Below, piece after piece: positions 1-7,533 of a stretch of 64,000 nt of DNA (positions are counted from its first letter, which is position 1; every line of letters starts with the position of its first letter). Below the pieces are notes generated by a model that did no database searches, had not been told where the DNA came from, and was given only the letters and a program-made list of their open reading frames with translations. This stretch comes from Novosphingobium sp. GTDB taxonomy: Bacteria; Pseudomonadota; Alphaproteobacteria; Sphingomonadales; Sphingomonadaceae. Where the stretch lies: assembly GCA_024236235.1 (NCBI GenBank), contig JACKKV010000001.1:427180-491179 (forward strand). The letters are read 5' to 3'. A program made the position numbers and the translations under genes.

Positions 1-416
1 GCGCCCCCGTCACCCCATGGTTCGGTCATGAAGAAGGCAGATGCCTTCTCGCCTGATACCATGGGGGCCAGAAATCGCTCCTTCAGCTCCGCGCTGCCGA
101 CCTTGCCCAGCAGATACATGTTGCCTTCATCCGGCGCGGCGGTGTTGCACGCCAGCGGGCCGAGCGGGGACAGGCCAGTGCGGATCAGCACGGCCGCAGT
201 TTCGCGCTGCGACAGGTGGCGGCCATCGGGCAGGATATGCGGGGTCATGACCCCGGCGGCGCGGGCCTTGTCCTTCAGTTCGGCAACCAGCTCGTAAGTC
301 GGGGCATGATGGCTGTCGCGCCGGGGATCCTTCTCATAGGGGACAACTTCCTCGCGCACGAACCGTTCGACCCGGTCCGCGATTTCCAGCGCCGCATCCA
401 TTCCAATCCCCACCAT
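1..416 (-). CDS. Acyl-CoA dehydrogenase, N-terminal part (cut by window edge)
   Basis: I translated the minus strand directly here. The reading frame stays open from an ATG at 416 to the first base of the window, so the C-terminal part is missing. The first 130 or so residues match the alpha-helical N-terminal domain of acyl-CoA dehydrogenases, including an FVREEVVPYE-like helix near the start and an FFMTEP segment, which resembles the FAD-contacting (F/M)-T-E-P motif. The family oxidises acyl-CoA thioesters at C2-C3 with FAD and passes electrons to ETF. An alternative ATG lies at 401, but GAAGG four bases before 416 favours the longer form. The gene follows the flagellar operon on the same strand, 195 bases after fliS, and has no evident link to motility. 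The substrate class cannot be told from this fragment. Confidence 0.85.
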   Translation of the reverse strand, partial: MVGIGMDAALEIADRVERFVREEVVPYEKDPRRDSHHAPTYELVAELKDKARAAGVMTPHILPDGRHLSQRETAAVLIRTGLSPLGPLACNTAAPDEGNMYLLGKVGSAELKERFLAPMVSGEKASAFFMTEPWGDGG

Positions 417-611
417 CAAGCCTTCATCCCTGTTTGTTGAACCTGCGTATGCCGGGCATCGCGCCAACCGGGCAGGCACCTTGGAAAACTGCATGCCAGA
501 GTGGCTGGAAGATCAAGGCCAGGCAATCACTTTCATTCAGCGATCCCGATGACGGCACGGTTTCGGTCATGAAGCCCGTTGCCACTGCGCCTTCCATGCG
601 CGACAGCGGGG

Positions 612-986
612 TCAGTGCGGGTGGGCGGCTGCCAGCACGTCGTGCAGATCGTCACGCAGCGCGCGCATCCTGCCTTCCTCGAACCTTGCAACGGCGCTGC
701 CAATCTCGGCGGCGGCGGCCCCGAGAAAGGTCAGCAGCGCGGGGCGCAACGGATTGTCAGGCGCGATGCCCCGGCGCAGCGCCAGGATCAGCCCCGCCGC
801 ACGGCTCAGCGCATCGGCGCGCGCGGCGAGATCCCGGCGCCGGTCAGCGGCGATCGCTTTTTCCAGCGTCATCACCGCCTGTTCCAGGCAGAACCGGCCC
901 AGCCCGCCACCGTCGCTCCCCTCGACCTGTGCGTCAAGCTCGATGCGGCGATAGGCGCTGGCGGGCGAAAGGGCGGTGTGCAGCAT
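612..986 (-). CDS. fliS: Flagellar export chaperone FliS
   Basis: This 124-aa protein is the cytoplasmic chaperone that binds the disordered C-terminus of flagellin and prevents premature polymerisation before export. It is helical throughout. The N-terminal region contains the family-typical pattern of a tyrosine (AYRRIELDAQ) followed by a helix ending in LEKAIAADRRRD. The length is normal for FliS. It sits 13 bases after fliD, the usual fliD-fliS order, and is the last gene of the flagellar operon. Its likely client is the flagellin encoded at 15600. Confidence 0.88.
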   Translation of the reverse strand: MLHTALSPASAYRRIELDAQVEGSDGGGLGRFCLEQAVMTLEKAIAADRRRDLAARADALSRAAGLILALRRGIAPDNPLRPALLTFLGAAAAEIGSAVARFEEGRMRALRDDLHDVLAAAHPH

Positions 987-999
987 TGCCGTCTGCCGT

Positions 1000-2433
1000 C
1001 TAGTTGCCCTGGGCGTTCCAGGCCGCGACCTGGGCCTGGAGGAAGCTCAGCGTGGATTGCGACAGGGCGATGTTGCGATCGGCGGCGATGAAGGTCTTGG
1101 TCATCCGCTCGCGCAGCTGTTCCTGCTGATCGGCGATTGTCTGCAGGCGTTCATCCACCCGCGCCTTCTGGTCGCTGTAACGCTGGATGGAGCCGCCCAG
1201 CGAACCCGGATCCGCGCTGCTCGAAATGGTGCGCGCCAGATCGTCAATCGTGGCGTAAATGCCGAACAGGCCGGTGGTGAACATGGCGGCGGCGCCTTCG
1301 CGGTGCTGGTCCAGCGTCTCTTCCAGCCGCGCGGCGTCGAGCCGGAAGGTTCCGTCGCGATTGACTGACAGGCCGAGCGCGGACAGGGTTGCAGGCTCGC
1401 CCGGCCCGGCATTGGGCATGACGATCTGCCCGCTCAGCCCCGACAGCGCGCGCTTCAGTGCCCGCGCGCCCGGGTCATTGCCCAGTTCCCCGCCCAGCGG
1501 CGCCGCGCTTTCCTTCAGCTGGTTGCCGATGTCGTTCAAGGCGGCCACGAAATCATTCATCACCGCCTTGATCCCCGCACTGCGATCAGCAAAGCCGATG
1601 CTGGCGGGCGCGCCCGCATTGGTCGCGGTCAGGGTGAGGCTCAACCCATCGGGCAGGCCGGACACGGCGTTGCCGGGGCTGGTCATGGCAATTGTATCGA
1701 AAGTGAACGCGGCATCCTGCGCGCCCTGGCGTATCTGCCCGCTGTCACTGACCGGGTGCCAGGCCAGATAGGCCAGATCACCCGGTGTCGCGGCGGGAAC
1801 GGGCGCGGCGCTGGCGGTTTCGACGACAAAGCCGTTCGCCGCCCCTTCGGCGCCCTTCAGCACCAGCTGCGCGCCGAGCGAGCCGGTCACCACATAGGCG
1901 CGCACGCCCGCATCCGCGCTGTTGATCTTGCCGGCCAGGGTCTCCGGCGTATCGCTGGCCGTCACCGCAATATCGACCTGCGCCCGCCCGCCATCGGGCG
2001 TGAAAGCGGCCCCGTTGACCGTGCCGAAGCGCAGGGTGAAGGTGCCTTCGCCCACCGCATCCCCGGGCGCCGCAAAGGGGGACAGCGCAAGCACCTGTTG
2101 CTTCGCCAGCTGAGTGACCTCCAGCGCATAAGTGCCGCGCGGGCTGCTTCCCGCCGACACCGCAACCCGCGCCACACCGGGGTTGCTGATGGTGGCGGCG
2201 GGCGCGAGATCGCCATTGCGGATGCGATCCCCCAGTGCGCTGGCCAGCTGGCTGAGCTGGTTGCGCAGGGTGGATGCGGCAGAAATGCGCGCGTCCAGCG
2301 CATCATTGCGGGCTTCAAGCTGCGCGATCTGCGGGGCGAACCGCGCCGCCGCAAGATCGGAGGCAAGCTTGACCATATCGACGCCGCTGCCGCCGCCAAG
2401 GGTCGAGACCAGAGAGGATACCGAACTGTCCAT
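1000..2433 (-). CDS. fliD: Flagellar hook-associated protein 2 (filament cap) FliD
   Basis: FliD (477 aa) forms the cap at the tip of the filament and folds exported flagellin into place. The N-terminus carries the typical FliD pattern, a GGGSGVDM stretch followed by an amphipathic coiled-coil helix (about residues 25-70). The C-terminus has the matching heptad-like helix (about 410-475), so both ends can form the D0/D1-type coiled coil. The central part is beta-rich and variable, as in the family. The Shine-Dalgarno signal before the chosen ATG is weak. The gene lies between flhB (30-base gap) and fliS. Confidence 0.93.
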   Translation of the reverse strand: MDSSVSSLVSTLGGGSGVDMVKLASDLAAARFAPQIAQLEARNDALDARISAASTLRNQLSQLASALGDRIRNGDLAPAATISNPGVARVAVSAGSSPRGTYALEVTQLAKQQVLALSPFAAPGDAVGEGTFTLRFGTVNGAAFTPDGGRAQVDIAVTASDTPETLAGKINSADAGVRAYVVTGSLGAQLVLKGAEGAANGFVVETASAAPVPAATPGDLAYLAWHPVSDSGQIRQGAQDAAFTFDTIAMTSPGNAVSGLPDGLSLTLTATNAGAPASIGFADRSAGIKAVMNDFVAALNDIGNQLKESAAPLGGELGNDPGARALKRALSGLSGQIVMPNAGPGEPATLSALGLSVNRDGTFRLDAARLEETLDQHREGAAAMFTTGLFGIYATIDDLARTISSSADPGSLGGSIQRYSDQKARVDERLQTIADQQEQLRERMTKTFIAADRNIALSQSTLSFLQAQVAAWNAQGN

Positions 2434-2463
2434 GCACCGCAGAACGGCGGCGCGCGGCGATCC

Positions 2464-3597
2464 TTAAGCCTTGCTCGCGCGGCCCTGCGCGTCGAACCGC
2501 AGCGCCACCGGCACCTCCACCTGCGGGCGCGGCGGATGTTCGCCCCGCCGCAGCGAAAACACGAAGGCCACCAGCGCGGCCACGGCGACATATAATTCTT
2601 CGCGGATCAGCTGATTTTCGCGCGTGGTGAAATAGACCGAACGGGCCAGCGCCGGATATTCCAGCACCGGCAAATTTCGTTCCGCGGCCAGCTCGCGCAT
2701 CGCCAGCGCCTTTTCCCCGCGCCCCTTGGCCAGCACCACCGGCGCCGGGGCCAGCGCGGGATCATAGACCATGGCCACCGCAAAATGCGCCGGATTGGTA
2801 ATCAGGAACTGCGCCTCGTTCATCGCCCGCATCACGCCGCCGCGCGCCATTTCGCGCTGCCGCTGGCGGATCGCCGCGCGTCGTTGCGGGGAGCCTTCCG
2901 CCTCCTTGTGTTCATCGCGCATTTCCTGCAGCGTCATTTTCAGCCGCCGGCTGCGGCGGATGAACTGGATCGGCCAGTCCACCATCGCGATCATCGCCAG
3001 CCCCGCCCCCAGCAGCAGCAGCAGGCGCAGGCCCGCGTCCCAGGCGCTGCGCAGCTGGCTGGCGAGATCGCCCCGCGCAAGGCCAAGCATGGCGTGCAGA
3101 TTACCGCGCGCCCACCACAGCGCGATACCACCCAGCAGCGCCAGCTTGAGCAGGCTCTTGCCCAATTCGATGAGGCCCTGCGCGCCGAACATGCGCTTCA
3201 GCCCGGCCAGCGGATTGATCCGCGAACCGCGCGGCGCAAGATTGCCGGGCAGGAACCGCCCTTCGCCAAACAGCAATTGCGAAGCGATGGTGAGCGTCAT
3301 CACCACCAGCCCCATAAGCAGCACCGGCGGCAGGATCGCCGCCATCACCGGCAGGATGACGGTGCCGGGTTCAAACTGTTCCAGCGCCGCCCGGTCGAAA
3401 CGGAACCCCGCACGCGCCACATCTTCGATCCGTCGCAACAGCCACGGCCCGCAGGCCATCAGCCAGCAGGCGCCGGCCAGCACGGCCACCGCCGTCGCCA
3501 GCTCCTTCGATCGCAGGACATCGCCTTTTTGCGCAGCATCGCGCTTGCGCCTGGCTGTTGGCGCAAAGCTCTTCTCGCCGGACGGTTGCTCGCTCAT
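2464..3597 (-). CDS. flhB: Flagellar export gate and specificity-switch protein FlhB
   Basis: FlhB (377 aa) is the inner-membrane export-gate protein that switches secretion from rod/hook to filament substrates. There are four hydrophobic segments in the first 220 residues, then the cytoplasmic domain. The autocleavage site normally reads Asn-Pro-Thr-His; here residues 268-271 read Asn-Pro-Ala-His, with Asn and Pro retained. The C-terminal tail is rich in Pro and basic residues. The start ATG overlaps the fliR stop (ATGA). The Thr-to-Ala change is the one unusual point and is treated as a finding. Confidence 0.96.
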   Translation of the reverse strand: MSEQPSGEKSFAPTARRKRDAAQKGDVLRSKELATAVAVLAGACWLMACGPWLLRRIEDVARAGFRFDRAALEQFEPGTVILPVMAAILPPVLLMGLVVMTLTIASQLLFGEGRFLPGNLAPRGSRINPLAGLKRMFGAQGLIELGKSLLKLALLGGIALWWARGNLHAMLGLARGDLASQLRSAWDAGLRLLLLLGAGLAMIAMVDWPIQFIRRSRRLKMTLQEMRDEHKEAEGSPQRRAAIRQRQREMARGGVMRAMNEAQFLITNPAHFAVAMVYDPALAPAPVVLAKGRGEKALAMRELAAERNLPVLEYPALARSVYFTTRENQLIREELYVAVAALVAFVFSLRRGEHPPRPQVEVPVALRFDAQGRASKA

Positions 3598-4376
3598 GGC
3601 CGGATCAGCGCCGCCGCCTGAAGCACTGCGTCTTCCGCCAGGGTGGCGAATTGCGCGCTCAGCACCGGCAGCGCCGCGATCAGGGCGGCAAGCCCGGCCA
3701 GCACACCCGCCGGCAGGCCCAGCGCGAACAGGTTGAGCGAGGGCGCGGACCGGCTGAGCACGCCCGTGGCCAACTGGACCAGCAGCAGGACCAGCACCAT
3801 CGGCAACGCGATTGCCGCAGCGGTGGTGAAGGCCGCACCCGCGAATTCGACCATGCGCATGCCAGCCGCCGCAGGCAGCGCGCCGCCACCTGCGGGCAGC
3901 AGACGGTAACTTTCGACCAGCAGTTCAAACCACAGCAGATGCGCACCCAGCGCCAGAAAGGTCAGCGTCAGCAGCAGGCTGAAGAACTGCCCGATCGCGC
4001 CCGATTGCGCGCCGGTGCCAGGATCGACCGCAGTGGCGATGGCCATGCCCATCGTCCCGGAAACCTGTTCTGCGGCGATCATCGGCACGGCAAAACTCAG
4101 TTGCAGGACGAACCCCAGCGCCAGCCCGATCACCGCTTCTTCCAGCAGGGCCAGAAACCCCGCGAAGGAAAGCATGGCGGGAAGCGCGGGCAAGGGCACC
4201 CAGTTCATCACGAACACGCCCAGCGCCACGCCCAGCAGGGCGCGCAGCTGGACCGGCACGGCCACCCCGCCAAACAGCGGCGCGGCCAGCATCGCAGCCC
4301 CCGCCCGGACGGACAGGAACATCACCATCCACAGCTGCCCGGCCAGCGGTCCCAGCCCGAAATCGGGGAAATTCAT
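3594..4376 (-). CDS. fliR: Flagellar export gate protein FliR
   Basis: FliR (260 aa) is an integral membrane component of the FliP5-FliQ4-FliR1 export gate. The sequence is almost entirely hydrophobic with about six membrane segments. It has the family-typical AVPMIAAEQVSGTMGMA segment near residue 110 and a VDPGTGAQSG-like loop after it. The open frame extends upstream to 4601, but that stretch lies inside fliQ and is out of character. ATG 4376 overlaps the fliQ end and gives the usual family length. It is followed by flhB with an ATGA overlap. Confidence 0.95.
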   Translation of the reverse strand: MNFPDFGLGPLAGQLWMVMFLSVRAGAAMLAAPLFGGVAVPVQLRALLGVALGVFVMNWVPLPALPAMLSFAGFLALLEEAVIGLALGFVLQLSFAVPMIAAEQVSGTMGMAIATAVDPGTGAQSGAIGQFFSLLLTLTFLALGAHLLWFELLVESYRLLPAGGGALPAAAGMRMVEFAGAAFTTAAAIALPMVLVLLLVQLATGVLSRSAPSLNLFALGLPAGVLAGLAALIAALPVLSAQFATLAEDAVLQAAALIRP

Positions 4377-4654
4377 TGCCCGATCCCGGCGATCTGGGCC
4401 ATTACTTCGCGCAGAAAATCGCTGACCAGCGCCATCATCGACGCACCGAAAATCACCAGCACCACCGCAATCACCGCCAGCTTGGGCACGAAGGTCAGCG
4501 TCTGTTCGTTGACCGAGGTAGCGGCCTGGATGATCCCCACCACCAGCCCCACCACCAAAGACGCGATCAGGATCGGCGCCGCCACCAACGCCGTGATCCA
4601 CAGCATCCGGTCAGCCAGCGCCAGCAGGGCGGCTTCATCGGGCATCGCGCGCAC
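4373..4654 (-). CDS. fliQ: Flagellar export gate protein FliQ
   Basis: FliQ is a small two-helix membrane protein of the flagellar type III export gate. The 93-aa product has two long hydrophobic helices (about residues 16-42 and 52-78) separated by the conserved SVNEQTLTFVPK loop, which is diagnostic of the family. An ATG three codons further in (4645) would give a 90-aa form closer to the common length, and either is possible. It starts three bases after fliP and overlaps fliR. Confidence 0.95.
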   Translation of the reverse strand: MRAMPDEAALLALADRMLWITALVAAPILIASLVVGLVVGIIQAATSVNEQTLTFVPKLAVIAVVLVIFGASMMALVSDFLREVMAQIAGIGQ

Positions 4655-4657
4655 TCC

Positions 4658-5431
4658 TCATGAAAAACTCATCGCCAGCGATCCCATCAGCAGCGCCCAG
4701 CCATCCACCAGCACGAACAGCAGCATCTTGAACGGGAGTGACACGATGGTCGGTGAAAGCATCATCATGCCCAGCGACATCAGCACGCTGGCAACCACCA
4801 GGTCGATCACCAGGAACGGCAGGAACAGCATGAAGCCGATCTGGAAGGCGGTCTGCAGTTCGCTGGTGACGAAGGCTGGCAGGAGGATCGAAAACGGCAC
4901 CTCGGCGGGCGTTGCGAATTTTCCGGCCTTGGCGATGTCGGCAAACATGGCCAGATTCGCCTCGCGCGTCTGGCGCATCATGAAGCCCCTGAACTGTTCG
5001 CCGGTCGCCTCGATCGCCTGTTCCGCGCCGATGGTGCCCTGGGCATAGGGTTCGATCGCGGCGGCGTTCACCCCGGACAGGGTCGGCCCCATCACAAACA
5101 GCGAGAGGAAAAGGGAAAGGCCAATCAGCACCTGATTGGGCGGACTTTGCTGCAAACCCAGCGCCTGACGCAGGACCGACAGCACGATCAGGATCCGGGT
5201 GAAGCTGGTCATCATCAGCACCAGCGCGGGCAGCATGGTCAGCAGCCCCATGACCAGCAGCAATTGCAGTGACAGCGACAGCGGTTCGCCCCCCTGCGCC
5301 GGGCCGCCGCCCAGCGCGCGTTCCAGCGCACCGCCCCAGCCCGCCTGCTGCGCCCATGCGGCCTGGGGCATGGCCAGCAGACCAGCAACAAACAGGCCGG
5401 CCTTGATCCGGCGGATCAGCATGGCGTTCAT
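4658..5431 (-). CDS. fliP: Flagellar export gate protein FliP
   Basis: FliP (257 aa from this start) is the main pore-forming subunit of the flagellar export gate. It has an N-terminal signal-like segment ending in Ala-Trp-Ala-Gln, then four membrane helices. Family signatures include TSFTRILIVLSVLRQALGLQ near residues 75-95 and the FLPFLVIDLVVASVLMSLGM block near residue 200. The frame is open to 5476, but ATG 5431 is preceded by GGGGAGGGG at a suitable distance and is the natural start. It overlaps the fliO end by four bases. Confidence 0.96.
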   Translation of the reverse strand: MNAMLIRRIKAGLFVAGLLAMPQAAWAQQAGWGGALERALGGGPAQGGEPLSLSLQLLLVMGLLTMLPALVLMMTSFTRILIVLSVLRQALGLQQSPPNQVLIGLSLFLSLFVMGPTLSGVNAAAIEPYAQGTIGAEQAIEATGEQFRGFMMRQTREANLAMFADIAKAGKFATPAEVPFSILLPAFVTSELQTAFQIGFMLFLPFLVIDLVVASVLMSLGMMMLSPTIVSLPFKMLLFVLVDGWALLMGSLAMSFS

Positions 5432-5712
5432 ACGCTCCCCTCCCCTGCGTTCGTTCCTGCGGGCGGCACCTCGCACAGCCGGGTCAGCCCGTGGCGGGTG
5501 CAGCCCAGCAGGATTTCGCGCCCGCGGTAATCGATCACCGCCAGACGGATGCCGGGACCAAGGAAAGTGGTTTCGACCAGCCGGATACTGCGCCCCTGCG
5601 CGCCGTTCCCGGCCAGCCGGTTCTGCATGCTGCGGGTCAGCCGCAGACAGCCCCAGATCAGCACGGCCAGCAGGGGCAGCAGCAGGATCAGCTTGGCAAG
5701 GTACCAGACCAT
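5428..5712 (-). CDS. fliO: Flagellar biosynthesis protein FliO
   Basis: This 94-aa single-pass protein has one membrane helix (residues 4-24) and a short cytoplasmic domain with the FliO-like pattern of a basic segment, LVETTFLGPG, and IRLAVIDYRGREILLG. FliO assists assembly of the FliP ring. Sequence conservation in the family is low, so the call rests on the shape of the protein and its position between fliN and fliP. It overlaps the fliP start by four bases and shares one base with the fliN stop. Confidence 0.85.
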   Translation of the reverse strand: MVWYLAKLILLLPLLAVLIWGCLRLTRSMQNRLAGNGAQGRSIRLVETTFLGPGIRLAVIDYRGREILLGCTRHGLTRLCEVPPAGTNAGEGSV

Positions 5713-6020
5713 CAGGCCACCTCCCCCGGATGCGCGGGCTGCTGGATGGGCGACAGGATGGGCGACGGGGTACCCTGGCCGACCAGATCGACGATCTTCA
5801 GGGCAAAGCGATTGTCCTGCGTGACGATCTCGGCCCGGGCGATCGGTGTTCCGTTCACCAGCACGTCCAGCAATTCATCCGTCAGCCGGTCAAGTGCGAC
5901 GATACTGTCCGCCCCAAGCGCGAGCACGTCGCGCAACGGCATTTGCGTGCGGCCCAGTTCGACCGAAACGCTGACCGTGACATCGCCGAACAGGCTGAGG
6001 CCGGGTGATGGCAAATTCAT
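5712..6020 (-). CDS. fliN: Flagellar motor switch protein FliN
   Basis: FliN (102 aa) consists of little more than one SpoA (surface presentation of antigens) domain. It forms the lower rim of the C-ring and docks FliH for export. The pattern DVTVSVSVELGRTQMPLRDV followed by LALGADSIVALDRL, then VLVNGTPIARAEIV, is the standard FliN core. It lacks the long N-terminal extension seen in some species. It follows fliM by 15 bases and touches fliO. Confidence 0.93.
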   Translation of the reverse strand: MNLPSPGLSLFGDVTVSVSVELGRTQMPLRDVLALGADSIVALDRLTDELLDVLVNGTPIARAEIVTQDNRFALKIVDLVGQGTPSPILSPIQQPAHPGEVA

Positions 6021-6035
6021 CGCAAGTTCCTTCGT

Positions 6036-6923
6036 TCAGTGAACACGGGTGAGGCGCAGCGCGACGCGCTCGTCCAGCGTGCCGATGGTGCCCTGGGCAA
6101 TGGCCTGCCCGCCAATGGCCAGCGTGACGCTGCGGGCGGGCGCAATCGGGATCACCGTGCCCGGTGTCAGCGCCGCCAGCCGCGCCAGCGGCAGTTTCAA
6201 TTCGGCCAGTTGCGCCAGCAAGGTCAAGGGAATGGCGCCGAACGGTCCGCTCGCCGGATCGGCAGTGCCGCCCGCCCCGGCCCGTTGCCGCCCGCTGCCC
6301 TGCTGCAACCTGTCCAGCAACGCCGCCTCATGCATGGCGAGTTGCATCGTCCATGCGGGCAAGCGATCCTGCTCGACGCTGATGGTCCAGCACAGATAAT
6401 AATCCCCGCGTGAAAACGGCTCCAGCCGGGCAAGGCTGGCATGGCTGGAGACATGCGGCGCGCCCTCCTCGCAGCCGGTCGCTGCCGCCAGTGCGGGCGC
6501 GGCGGCCAGCGCGATACGCTCCATCGCCAGCAGGGCCGAAGGCGGCACCATCTCCGGCAATTGAGCAGCCACCGCGCCATCGCCGCCGAACATCCGGTCA
6601 GTCAGGGCCAGCGCCGTCGCAAGGTCAATGGACAGCAGGAGGGGCGCGGCGACCTCGGCCAGGCGAACCGCCAGATTGGCCGCGCACGGGCCTGTCGATT
6701 GCGCGAGCGACGCACCGGTGCGCGCCTCCCCCCCGCTGGCAGTGGCGCGTATCCGCCCCCCGATCAGCAGCGGCTGCAAGCGTGCGGGCAGCGCGGCGCA
6801 CAGATCAGCGGAAAATGCGCGCAGCAGTTCCGCCCGCTCCTGCGCCGAGCTGGCGCGGCCCAGCAGTTCGGGGCAATGGTTGGCCAGCGCCCGCTGCGCG
6901 GTAAAGCTGTGATCAGGCTTCAT
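6036..6923 (-). CDS. fliM: Divergent flagellar motor switch protein FliM
   Basis: FliM (295 aa) forms the middle ring of the flagellar switch and in most species binds phosphorylated CheY through an N-terminal motif of the form LSQxEIDALL. That motif is absent here: the protein opens with MKPDHSFTAQ and goes into a Cys- and Ala-rich helix. The central domain keeps the FGGDG loop (about residues 112-116) found in FliM proteins, and the C-terminal 75 residues form a SpoA domain like that of FliN. It is also shorter than the common 320-350 aa. It overlaps fliL by four bases. The assignment rests on the FGGDG loop, the SpoA domain and its place between fliL and fliN. Confidence 0.82.
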   Translation of the reverse strand: MKPDHSFTAQRALANHCPELLGRASSAQERAELLRAFSADLCAALPARLQPLLIGGRIRATASGGEARTGASLAQSTGPCAANLAVRLAEVAAPLLLSIDLATALALTDRMFGGDGAVAAQLPEMVPPSALLAMERIALAAAPALAAATGCEEGAPHVSSHASLARLEPFSRGDYYLCWTISVEQDRLPAWTMQLAMHEAALLDRLQQGSGRQRAGAGGTADPASGPFGAIPLTLLAQLAELKLPLARLAALTPGTVIPIAPARSVTLAIGGQAIAQGTIGTLDERVALRLTRVH

Positions 6924-7504
6924 TGGACAACGAACGCCTCGAAGTGGACGGCATCGACCCCGCCAAAGCCTTCATTGGCGACCAGCACCGTATTGATCGC
7001 GGCGGTCAGCCGCTGTTGCAGGCGTTGCTTGCCCGCGACGGTATAGACATCTTCTTCGGGCGTTGCGGCCAGCTCCACCAGAATGGCGGACCGCACGGCG
7101 ATTTCATGCAGCTTGAGCCATTGCAGCACCCGCCCGTCGCGCCGTGTCGATGCGGCGAGGTTGAGCTGGATCATTGCTGGCGAATTCTTGAGGTTCGAGG
7201 TGAAGCTCTCCTCAAAACTGTAATAGGCGGTGCGGAACTTGCTGCCCCCTTCGCCATAGACGGCACGCGCCTGCTCCCCCTCGCCCTTCCCGGCGGCGGG
7301 GGCGAAGGGATCTTCCGCGCCCTTCATCACCAGCCGGGGCAGGTCCGGTTCGCTGGCTTCTTTGGCGTGGCCGATCAGCCCTGCCTGGACTGCGCCCATC
7401 GCCCCGCCCGCCCCGACGCCGAGCAGAACCAGAGCCCCGACAAGCAGTTTCAGCTTGCCGCGTCCGGGCCTTGCTCCGTCTTTTTTCTCGCTGGATTTTG
7501 ACAT
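6920..7504 (-). CDS. fliL: Flagellar basal body-associated protein FliL
   Basis: FliL (194 aa) has a short cytoplasmic basic N-terminus, a single membrane helix (about residues 17-40) and a periplasmic domain. The family protein sits around the stator and helps torque generation. The C-terminal half shows the family pattern of a beta-strand MIQLNLAAS, a helix over residues 125-150 (KLHEIAVRSAILVEL), and a final helix of the type KQRLQQRLTAAINTVL. It lies 29 bases downstream of fliK and overlaps fliM by four bases. Confidence 0.92.
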   Translation of the reverse strand: MSKSSEKKDGARPGRGKLKLLVGALVLLGVGAGGAMGAVQAGLIGHAKEASEPDLPRLVMKGAEDPFAPAAGKGEGEQARAVYGEGGSKFRTAYYSFEESFTSNLKNSPAMIQLNLAASTRRDGRVLQWLKLHEIAVRSAILVELAATPEEDVYTVAGKQRLQQRLTAAINTVLVANEGFGGVDAVHFEAFVVQ

Positions 7505-7533
7505 GATCCCTCATTCCTTGCTGTCAGTCACGT

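Noticed and set aside
434..1003. 189-codon plus-strand frame opposite fliS
   Set aside because: Arg/Ala-rich shadow; FliS on the minus strand has the right size and neighbours.
3558..5048. 496-codon plus-strand open frame opposite fliR, fliQ and fliP
   Set aside because: Gln/Arg/His-rich antisense product; the membrane proteins on the other strand are unmistakable.
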